Below are positions 57,357 through 64,000 of a stretch of 64,000 nucleotides of DNA, piece by piece. Position numbers and translations under genes: made by a program. Every line of letters begins with the position of its first letter. The stretch's first letter is position 1. This DNA is from CAVUAF01 sp963739375. GTDB taxonomy: Bacteria > Acidobacteriota > Terriglobia > Terriglobales > Acidobacteriaceae. Location: contig CAVUAF010000005.1 of the NCBI GenBank assembly GCA_963739375.1, positions 3,070 to 67,069 of the forward strand. Direction: 5' to 3'. The notes under the pieces are model-generated. The model made no database searches, was not told the DNA's origin, and was given only the letters and a program-made list of their open reading frames with translations.

Positions 57357-59222
57357 ATGCCCTCCGACTTCCGAACGCGGCTGCAGAAAGGCGCCATCGT
57401 TTGCGATGGGGCCATGGGGACGGTTCTGTACGGCAAAGGGTTCTTCATCAACCGTTGCTACGACGAGCTGAACCTGACCCAGCCCGACCTCATCCGCGGG
57501 GTGCACCACGATTACTTGAAGGCTGGCGCGGATATTGTTGAAACCAATACTTTTGGCGCGAACAGCTTTCGCCTGGCACGGCACGGATTTGGGGAACAGG
57601 TGGACGCCATCAACTACGAGGGCGCGCACCTGGCGCGCGAGGCGGCCAAGAGCTTCGACGCCTGGGTGGCGGGCTCGGTGGGTCCGCTGGGGGTGCGCAT
57701 CGAGCCGCTGGGCAAGATTGCCCGCGAGGAGGCGCGCGCGGCGTTTCGCCAGCAGATTGCCGCGCTGAAGGACGGCGGGGTCGATCTGCTGATCCTGGAG
57801 ACCTTCGGCTACGTCGAAGAACTGCACCAGGCGGTGCTGGCGGCGCGCGACGTGGACGCCAACCTCCCCATCATCGCCCAGGTCACCATCGACGAAGAGG
57901 GCAACTGCCTGGATGGGGCCACGCCCGAGCACTTCGTACCGCGCCTCAGCGAGTGGCCGGTGGAGGTAATCGGCTGCAACTGCTCGGTCGGTCCGGTGGC
58001 CATGCTGGAGGCGATGGAGCGCATCCGCGCTTTGACCACCAAGCCGCTCTCGGCGCAGCCCAACGCCGGCGTGCCGCGCAGCGTCGAGGGACGCAACATC
58101 TACCTGTGCTCGCCCGAGTACATGGCCAGCTACGCGCGCAAGTTCGTGCGTGCCGGAGTGCAGGTGGTGGGGGGCTGCTGCGGAACCACGCCCGAACACA
58201 TCCGGGCGATCAAGCAGGGGCTGCGGGTGGGCGAAGCGCGCAGTGCGGCGCCGCGCGTAGCGGCCGCCCCGAAGGAAGCGCCCCAGGTGGCCGCCCCACC
58301 GCTCGGGGAGCGCTCGCGCCTGGGCGCGAAGATTGCCCGCGGCGAATTCGTCACCATGGTGGAGATCGTGCCCCCCAAGGGCACCGACGTGGCCAAGGAG
58401 ATCGAGGGCGCGCGCTACCTGAAGTCCGTCGGCATCGACGGCATCAACATTCCCGATTCGCCGCGCGCTTCGGCGCGCATGTCGAACCAGGCGCTCTCGC
58501 TCCTGATCCAGCAGCAGGTGGGGATCGAGGCGGTGCTGCACTACACCTGCCGCGACCGCAACGTGATGGGCATTCAGTCGGACCTGCTGGGCGCGGCCGC
58601 GGTGGGGATCCGCAACCTGATCTGCATCACCGGCGACCCGCCCAAGCTGGGCAACTATCCCGACGCGACGGCGGTGTTCGACGTGGACGCCATCGGCCTG
58701 GTGAACATCGTGCACCTGCTGAACAGCGGGCTCGACATCGGCGCCAACCCGATTGGCACCGCCACCAGCTTCGTGATCGGGGTGGGCGCGAACCCGGGCG
58801 TCCCCAACATCGACGAGGAAATCCGCCGCTTCGAGTACAAGGTGGAGGCGGGGGCCGAGTACGCGGTGACGCAGCCGGTGTTCGACCTCGCCTTGCTGGA
58901 GCAGTTTCTCCGGCGCATCGAGCACTGCCGCGTGCCGGTAGTGGCGGGCATCTGGCCGCTGACCAGCGCACGTAACGCCGAGTTCATGAAGAACGAGCTG
59001 CGGGTCTCGATTCCCGATGCCGTGGTCGAGCGCATGACGCGCACCAGCAGCGCCGATGCGGCGCGCCAGGAGGGCATCGCCATTGCCCGCGAGATGCTGA
59101 GCCAGGTGCGCGGCATGGTGCAGGGAGCGCAGATCAGCGCCCCCTTCGGCCGCTACGCGGTGGCGGTGGACGTCTTTGAAGTGCTGGGCACGGGCGGCAA
59201 CCGTCCGGCCGCCGGGGCCTAG
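57357..59222 (+). CDS. bifunctional homocysteine S-methyltransferase/methylenetetrahydrofolate reductase
   Basis: 621 residues. The N-terminal half is a homocysteine S-methyltransferase: FDGAMGT-type start IVCDGAMGTVLYGKG, DIVETNTFGAN, IGCNCSVGP and the zinc Cys pair in VVGGCCGTTPEHIRAI. A linker of ~40 Ala/Pro residues (310-345) joins it to a C-terminal MTHFR TIM barrel (FVTMVEIVPPKGTDVAKEIE, LHYTCRDRNVMGIQSDLLGA, CITGDPPKLGNYPD, AEYAVTQPVFDLALLEQFL). It resembles B. subtilis YitJ and would make methyl-THF and use a methyl donor for methionine synthesis. No cobalamin domain. Confidence 0.93.
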   Translation: MPSDFRTRLQKGAIVCDGAMGTVLYGKGFFINRCYDELNLTQPDLIRGVHHDYLKAGADIVETNTFGANSFRLARHGFGEQVDAINYEGAHLAREAAKSFDAWVAGSVGPLGVRIEPLGKIAREEARAAFRQQIAALKDGGVDLLILETFGYVEELHQAVLAARDVDANLPIIAQVTIDEEGNCLDGATPEHFVPRLSEWPVEVIGCNCSVGPVAMLEAMERIRALTTKPLSAQPNAGVPRSVEGRNIYLCSPEYMASYARKFVRAGVQVVGGCCGTTPEHIRAIKQGLRVGEARSAAPRVAAAPKEAPQVAAPPLGERSRLGAKIARGEFVTMVEIVPPKGTDVAKEIEGARYLKSVGIDGINIPDSPRASARMSNQALSLLIQQQVGIEAVLHYTCRDRNVMGIQSDLLGAAAVGIRNLICITGDPPKLGNYPDATAVFDVDAIGLVNIVHLLNSGLDIGANPIGTATSFVIGVGANPGVPNIDEEIRRFEYKVEAGAEYAVTQPVFDLALLEQFLRRIEHCRVPVVAGIWPLTSARNAEFMKNELRVSIPDAVVERMTRTSSADAARQEGIAIAREMLSQVRGMVQGAQISAPFGRYAVAVDVFEVLGTGGNRPAAGA

Positions 59223-59324
59223 CACGCACCGCAGCACGCGGCCAGGCCCTTGAGGACATTGGCCTTATAGTTTTGTTCCGCCGCACGCGACCTGACTTAG
59301 AATAGATGCCAAGAGGTACGACGT

Positions 59325-59564
59325 TTGGCCAAATTCGAAGAGTGCCTCGAGCGTCTGGAAAAGATCCTGGAAGAGCTGGAACGCGGCGATATTCCCCTGG
59401 AACGCTCGTTGCAACTGTTCGAAGAGGGCATGAAGCTCTCGCTCGCCTGCCGCAAGCAACTGGAGGAGGCCGAGGGCAAAGTTGAAATCCTGCTCAAACA
59501 GAACGGCAAGCTCCAACCCGCGCCCTACGAGGAAGCGGCGGAGCGAAACGAGGGCCGCAAGTAG
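59325..59564 (+). CDS. xseB: exodeoxyribonuclease VII small subunit
   Basis: 79 residues from TTG at 59325: FEECLERLEKILEELERGDI, PLERSLQLFEEGMKLSLACR and QLEEAEGKVEILL match the two-helix XseB fold. Normal length. The large subunit gene is not in the window. Confidence 0.93.
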   Translation: MAKFEECLERLEKILEELERGDIPLERSLQLFEEGMKLSLACRKQLEEAEGKVEILLKQNGKLQPAPYEEAAERNEGRK

Positions 59565-59588
59565 TTGCGCGCACCCCCGGGGGTAGTT

Positions 59589-59963
59589 ATGACACAGCGT
59601 CTCACCGCCATCGTCGCCCAGATAAATGACGCATCCGCAGCCGAACTGGCCCTGGCGCTGCGGCACCATTGCCGGTCGGTGTACGTGGCGCACACGCCCG
59701 AAGACGTGCGCCACGCCGTCCCCAGGCACCGCGCCCAGATCGTGATCGCCGATCTGGAAATGCTCGACCTCGGCAAGGTGCGTGAGTTGCGCGACCAGTT
59801 TGGCCAGGTCCAGATCGTCTGCACCCACCGCCTCGCCGACGAGGAGTTGTGGGCGCAATCGCTGGAAGCGGGCGCCGACGATTGCTGCTCCACCGGCGAC
59901 ATTGACAGCATTCTGCGCTCGGCCTTCCGGCAGCAGCCGCTGGTACATGGCAAGGCTGCCTGA
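59589..59963 (+). CDS. receiver-like (pseudo-response-regulator) protein
   Basis: 124 residues from MTQRLTAIVAQINDASAAEL. CheY-like fold: VYVAHTPEDVRHAV, AQIVIADLEMLDLGKVRELR with the phospho-acceptor-position Asp, QIVCTHRLADEELWAQSLEA, GADDCCSTGDIDSILRSAF. The first acidic pair and the conserved Thr/Lys positions are not standard, so phosphorylation is doubtful. No output domain and no kinase beside it. Confidence 0.6.
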   Translation: MTQRLTAIVAQINDASAAELALALRHHCRSVYVAHTPEDVRHAVPRHRAQIVIADLEMLDLGKVRELRDQFGQVQIVCTHRLADEELWAQSLEAGADDCCSTGDIDSILRSAFRQQPLVHGKAA

Positions 59964-60065
59964 ACCGGGCCGTGCCGGCCATCCCTCGCTGCGGCGGGGG
60001 ATGTTTGTTTTTGGAGGATTTCCGGCAGTGCTATTCTGAAGCGCGGTGCGCCGCGCCACCCGGTC

Positions 60066-60587
60066 GTGGTGGGTCAATATCCTGTGCTGCCGAAACGCAT
60101 TGACGATCGCTCTTCCATCTCCGCCGCCGAACGGCAGGAGGCCGAGGAACTCTTTCATCGCCACTTGCGGCGCGTCGGGCTGAAGCACACCGAGCAGCGC
60201 GACACCATCCTGCGCACCTTTCTGGAAACGCGCGAGCATCTTTCGACCGACCAGCTGCACCGCCTGGTGCAGAGGAAAGATCCGGGCATCGGCTTCACCA
60301 CGGTGTACCGCACGCTGAAGCTGCTGGCCGAATGCGGGCTGGCCAGCGAGGTGGCGTTTCACGACGGCATCGCGCGCTACGAGCACCAGTTCAACCGCCG
60401 CAGCCACCACCACATGGTGTGCGTCGAGTGCGGCGGCTCGGTCGAGTTCTTCAGCCCGGAAGTGGACAAACTGGAGCAGGAGATCGGGCGCAAGCACCAC
60501 TACGTGACCACGCGCCACACCTTCCAAATCTACGGCATCTGCGAGGAATGCCGGCAGAAAACCAACGGCCGGCGAACGCGGGCGTAG
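60066..60587 (+). CDS. Fur-family metal-responsive repressor
   Basis: 173 residues. N-terminal winged helix (LHRLVQRKDPGIGFTTVYRT, LKLLAECGLASEVAF), the metal-sensing motif HHHMVCVECGGSVEFFSPEV (HHH and Cys-x2-Cys) and a second Cys pair YGICEECRQK. It has a ~20-residue N-terminal extension before the usual start. Sequence does not separate Fur, Zur or PerR. GTG start at 60066. Confidence 0.9.
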   Translation: MVGQYPVLPKRIDDRSSISAAERQEAEELFHRHLRRVGLKHTEQRDTILRTFLETREHLSTDQLHRLVQRKDPGIGFTTVYRTLKLLAECGLASEVAFHDGIARYEHQFNRRSHHHMVCVECGGSVEFFSPEVDKLEQEIGRKHHYVTTRHTFQIYGICEECRQKTNGRRTRA

Positions 60588-60731
60588 GCGCCTCCGGCGG
60601 CGGCCTTCGAAGCCGGCGTTGCGGAAAATTGTCGATTGCGGACACCCCCGGGATTCTGATAATGTGCAGCCGCTTTCATCGCCCACAGAACGGTGTTTCT
60701 AAACATCAACGCAGAACCAGGAGGGTAAGAT

Positions 60732-61172
60732 ATGCCGCGTTTCTGTGCATCGTGTGGTGCGCAAATGGCGGAGACGGCTAGTGCGTGTCCCGCCTGCGGT
60801 AAGGCAGTGGCCGCAGACGGCGGGGCGGCCGCGCCGGCGCCGGCGGCGGCGCAAGCGGGCGGGATGGAAGAGAATGTTGCCGCTGCTCTCGCCTGCTTTC
60901 CGCTGATCGGGCTCATCTTTCTTCTGATCGAGCCCTACAAGAACATCAAGTTCGTTCGCTTCTATTCCTTCCAGGCCGTGGCCCAAGGGGTTTGCTGGTT
61001 TATCGGCAACTTTATCCTCTTGGTGATTCCCATCATCGGGTGGCTCATGCTGCCGTTCTGGCAGCTCGCCAACATCATCATGATGGTGATCTGCGCGGTG
61101 AAGGCATACGGTCACACGAAATTCAAGCTTCCGGTTCTGGGCAATTTCGCGGAGAAGCAGGGCGGGAGCTAG
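60732..61172 (+). CDS. zinc-ribbon membrane protein (DUF4870-like)
   Basis: 146 residues. N-terminal zinc ribbon CASCGAQ...CPACGK (residues 5-24), Ala/Pro linker, then three membrane helices with VAAALACFPLIGLIFLLIEP, NIKFVRFYSFQAVAQGVCWF and MLPFWQLANIIMMVICAVKA, the DUF4870/TM-2-like set. Strong ribosome site AGGAGG six bases before the ATG. Followed by a factor-independent terminator. Confidence 0.8.
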   Translation: MPRFCASCGAQMAETASACPACGKAVAADGGAAAPAPAAAQAGGMEENVAAALACFPLIGLIFLLIEPYKNIKFVRFYSFQAVAQGVCWFIGNFILLVIPIIGWLMLPFWQLANIIMMVICAVKAYGHTKFKLPVLGNFAEKQGGS

Positions 61173-61190
61173 GCGGCAGACCTTTTTGCG

Positions 61191-61220
61191 GCGGGACCCA
61201 CGCGGTCCCGCTTTTCTTTT
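61191..61220 (+). terminator. Rho-independent terminator
   Basis: gcgggacc/ggtcccgc stem (8 bp, loop cacgc) followed by ttttctttt, 18 bp after the zinc-ribbon protein gene. Confidence 0.9.
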
Positions 61221-61344
61221 GCACAGCCAAAATGGCGCGCCGCTTGACAGGGCATGCCGCCGGATGGCATTTCTATCTACTTTGCCTGGGTCATCCTGTT
61301 ACGGCTGAGGGAAGTGCCGCGAGGGTGAGCGGGCGGCAAGAGCC

Positions 61345-62333
61345 ATGAAGCTGCGGGTCTTTTATCACGACAAGTGTTTCGACGGGGCCGCGTCGGCCTC
61401 CCTGTTTGCCCGCTTTTACCGCGAGCGCATCCGCAGCGAGGTGGAGTTCGTCTTCAGCGGGCTGGTGCACCGGGCCGGCCAGCTCTTCGACGAATGCATG
61501 TTCGACGGCGACGAGAACGCCATCGTCGATTTCAAGTACTCGCTCCGCCCGCGGCTGACCTGGTGGTTCGACCACCACCAGAGCGCCTTCCTCACGCCCG
61601 AGGACGCCGAGCATTTCCGGCGCGACACGCAGCGGCAAGAAGATTCTACGACCCGACTTACCGCTCCTGCACCAAGTTCATCGCCACCGTCGGCGCGCGC
61701 GCGGTTCGGCTACGAGGCGCCCGACCTGGCGGAACTGGTGGAGTGGGCCGACATCATCGACGGCGCGCAGTATCCGGACGCGCAGACGGCGGTGCGAACT
61801 GGCGGCGCCGGCCACGCAAGCTGACGCTGGTGATCGAGGCGTCGAAGGATCCGGACACCGTGCAGCGGATCATTCGCTTGATGCGGCGCCGAAGCCGCTG
61901 GCCGAGATCATCGCGCGCCCCGAGGTCCAGCAGCTGTTCGGCCGCTGTACGAGCGCCACCTGCGCTCCATCGACATCATCCGCCGAGCGCGTCGCAGCGC
62001 GACGGCGTGGTGTTTTTCGATCTGACCGGCCACGACCTGGAAGGCTACAACAAGTTCATCCCCTACTACCTGTATCCCGGACTCCGTCTACACGGTCTCG
62101 GTGAGCCACTCGAGCTTCCGCACCAAGGTCTCGGTGGGCTCGAACCCCTGGGCGCGCGCACGCTGATGCACAACCTGGCCACGCATCTGCGAGCGCTACG
62201 GCGGCGGCGGGCACGCCGCGCGTCGGCGCCATCAGCTTCGAGCGGGCGCATTGGAGCGGGCCCGCCAGGTGGCCGGCGAAATCGTCGAGGAGTTGAGGGC
62301 CAGCTATCGCGCTGCCCCGCCCGCGCCCGCGTA
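61345..62333 (+). pseudogene. DHH-family phosphoesterase, broken by several frameshifts
   Basis: From MKLRVFYHDKCFDGAASASL, with SLRPRLTWWFDHHQSAF (the DHH motif) in frame; then pieces in other frames in the right order: RKFYDPTYRSCTKFIATVGA-like, FGYEAPDLAELVEWADIIDG, KLTLVIEASKDPDTVQRIIR, GVVFFDLTGHDLEGYNKFIP, SVSHSSFRTKVSVGSNPWAR-like, CERYGGGGHARRVGAISFER-like and the end RASYRAAPPAPA. At least five indels. The distribution of errors (dense and small) favours sequence error. Confidence 0.75.
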
Positions 62334-62707
62334 GCCAACCGCGTGGGTTGCCGATCGGTCAGCCGCCGGGAGAGGGAAGGCGAGGCAGGAAGCGGGGCGC
62401 CGGCCAGGAATCGCGACCCAAAAAAGCCGCCGAACAGCCACCGGAGCAGAGTGAGCCGAAAGTTCACCGCCCTGCGGACTCGCTTAGGACCAACAAAGAT
62501 TTAATCCCGCGCATCCATCCGTGGACAAGACAGTGCTTCTGGCCGAGAACTCTGTGGCTGTTCGGCAGGGTGGATTTTAAGGGGACTGTATCGTCCTGTG
62601 AAGTATCTTGTCTGCTAATAATGGGCGGCCGAAAGGGGGCATAGAAGGGTAAACCGGGCGGGTTCGGGTGGCCCCGCGGAGCCTCCACCTAGCGCCGTGA
62701 ACCGTCA
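62334..62707. other. intergenic region
   Basis: Between the DHH gene and the OmpA gene. Partly AT-richer around 62500-62640. No gene or repeat recognised. Confidence 0.4.
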
Positions 62708-63528
62708 TTAATAGAGCTTTACGAGATCTACGCGGCGGTTCTTCTGTCGACCCTCTTCGTCTTTGTTTTCCGCGATCGGGCGGGTATCGCCAAAACCGGC
62801 CGGCACGAGGCGCGCTCCATCCACGCCATGAACCGACAGCCACGAGATCACTGACTGGGCGCGCTCCCGCGACAGCGCGAGGTTCGTTGCCTGGGTACCT
62901 ACGTTGTCTGTGTGGCCCGCCACCACCATTGCCCATGACGGATTCGCCTGAAGAAGCTTGACCAACTCATTCAGCGCCGGCTCCGAGTCGGGGCGGATCG
63001 TGGATTTGCCCGTGTCGAAGTTGATTCCGTACACGCTCACTCGCCCGGACTGGTTGATCTGTTGGGCCCACCCGTCGGCGTTGGCGGTCATCACCTGCTC
63101 CATTTGCTTCTGCTTGACGGCGGTCAACTCGTAGGCGTCCGAAACAACGTAGAGTTTCACCCACTGGCTGCCTTTTTGAGCCGTCATCCAGAATCGGGCG
63201 CCGCCCATATAAACGTCGGTGTATAGGATATTGAAGCCCGCATTCTTCAACGCAGCCTCCGTGTTTCTACCCAGCTCCAGCGGCGATTTGCCGCTCGGAC
63301 AGCGGTACACCGTAGACTCGAATTCCCCCTCCACCTGGTGGCCTCTCTCAGCCTTGGTCCGCGGCATCTCGGCCGCGCTGAAATCCTTGTGGTCGCATCG
63401 AAGAATGCACATCCGGGCATACGGGTAACGACTTTGCTCTCGACACACCCCTTTTTGTCGGCCTGGGCAGGCACTTGCGCCCACAACGAGCCGATGACAA
63501 GCAACAGGGACAGCGGCAGAAGGCGCAT
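62708..63528 (-). CDS. OmpA-family protein, one frameshift
   Basis: From MRLLPLSLLLVIGSLWAQVP, a signal peptide, then VESKVVTRMPGC; after an apparent lost base near 63405 the other frame gives CDHKDFSAAEMPRTKAERGH, GEFESTVYRCPSGKSPLELG and LGRNTEAALKNAGFNILYTD. The C-terminal OmpA domain is intact: VSVYGINFDTGKSTIRPDSE, MVVAGHTDNVGTQATNLALS (peptidoglycan-binding Asp), RERAQSVISWL and VPAGFGDTRPIAENKDEEGR. No beta-barrel; a periplasmic peptidoglycan-tethered protein of the type common in Acidobacteriota. About 270 residues if restored. Confidence 0.8.
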
Positions 63529-63883
63529 GTTGGCAGGCATCATGGCGCGGATTCTACTCCCACACTTTCGTCCTGTCACCGACAAGAACTGACGTTTGCG
63601 GGCGCGCGTTCTTAGAAGCCCTCGTTTGAACGAAGTTCACTGCTGCCCACGTCAGCTAGTTGGCAAAACAATTGAAAAGTGATCAGTGGCCGCTGCGTCT
63701 CGACGGTACAATCCCGCTCAGAACAGTGGACAAAACAGTGGCCGGACGAACCCAAAACCTAAAACCCAGGACACCTACGGGACAGTAAACCTCGAAACGT
63801 CCGCCCCGCCTTCGGCCAGCCAATAGCGCGCAAGAGCGAGTAAGCGATTATTGGGATTGCGGGAATTGGCAAATGCGAGGAAA
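63529..63883. other. intergenic region before tRNA-Arg
   Basis: Moderately AT-rich; contains ccagtgaac/cagtgg-like short words and a ggacaaaacagtgg phrase but no gene or clear promoter. Confidence 0.4.
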
Positions 63884-63961
63884 TGGGGGCCCTGGGGCAG
63901 AGTCGAACTGCCGACCAACGGTTTAGGAAACCGCTGCTCTATCCATCTGAGCTACAGGGCC
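63884..63961 (-). tRNA. tRNA-Arg(CCT), one extra base
   Basis: Read leftward: GGCCCTGTAGCTCAGATGG start, anticodon loop TTCCTAA in a GCGGT/ACCGT stem (anticodon CCT), T-loop TTCGACT with stem GGCAG/CTGCC. Between the T-stem and the acceptor strand CAGGGCC there is one surplus C (CCCC run), which breaks standard numbering; most likely a homopolymer error. CCA complement tgg at 63884-63886. Confidence 0.85.
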
Positions 63962-64000
63962 GTTCGCAGCAATACGTAACTGATTAAAGGTGGCTACATA

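Noticed and set aside
57312..59237. 640-codon minus-strand frame opposite the methyltransferase/MTHFR gene
   Set aside because: Shadow of a strongly conserved gene; composition dominated by Arg, His, Ala and Val.

Overview
The window is a GC-rich bacterial chromosome segment, most probably from an Acidobacteriota (Terriglobales/Korobacter-like) genome. The reasons are PEP-CTERM proteins, a Rieske/split cytochrome b/very large multihaem cytochrome c cluster, a HemX-like gene fused into a hemA-hemC-hemD run, abundant TPR/HEAT/Ig-type secreted proteins, and intergenic gaps filled with phrase-like short repeats. Placement is by inference from gene content; no rRNA gene is present. Many frames carry single-base indels in conserved genes (cytochrome b, hemH, hemD, OmpA, a DHH enzyme, even a tRNA), which looks like a draft or metagenome assembly with residual indel errors rather than wholesale gene decay.

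Layout. 1-6.2 kb: partial D-aminoacylase, a diguanylate cyclase, a Tat-exported aldo/keto reductase, a stand-alone JAMM metallopeptidase, a broken DUF4386 gene, and an ECF sigma factor with a small membrane partner. 6.65-8.80 kb: a compact two-gene island (TIR-TM-zinc-ribbon protein plus Schlafen/AlbA_2 protein) between two 48-bp near-identical repeats, one of which is the 3' end of tRNA-Asp; this is a candidate undescribed defence cassette. 8.8-21 kb: tRNA-Asp and tRNA-Val, thiD, rlpA, pyrF, a CocE-type hydrolase, a TPR/TlpA protein whose thioredoxin motif is U-x-x-C (in-frame TGA followed by a bacterial SECIS-like hairpin), tRNA-Ser, an efflux adaptor, queF, a TonB-like protein and an MFS transporter.

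21-33 kb: a cupredoxin-like lipoprotein, three PEP-CTERM genes each with a sigma-54 promoter (GG-N10-GC), a TGCA-N6-TGCA site about 75 bp further upstream, and a hairpin terminator; then the respiratory cluster (octahaem cytochrome c, two cytochrome b subunits, Rieske protein) and ferrochelatase. 33-45 kb: a PD-(D/E)XK protein, nrdR, a flippase-like membrane protein, HemX-like/hemA/hemC/hemD, a 990-residue Ig/kelch lipoprotein, a YjbQ protein and ssb.

45-64 kb: ferredoxin, a HEAT/lipoyl membrane protein, DUF420 (CtaM-like), an ABC-2 exporter, ctaB and ctaA; a SpoIIAA/SpoIIAB-like switch; an MgtE-N/CBS gene paired with a divergent Nramp; Nudix, GAF, IscU-like, a homocysteine methyltransferase/MTHFR fusion, xseB, a Fur regulator, a DHH enzyme, an OmpA protein and tRNA-Arg. 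Haem synthesis (hemA/C/D/H), haem O/A synthesis (ctaB/ctaA), CtaM-like assembly and the cytochrome b/c/Rieske complex together make the centre of the window an aerobic respiratory-chain region.
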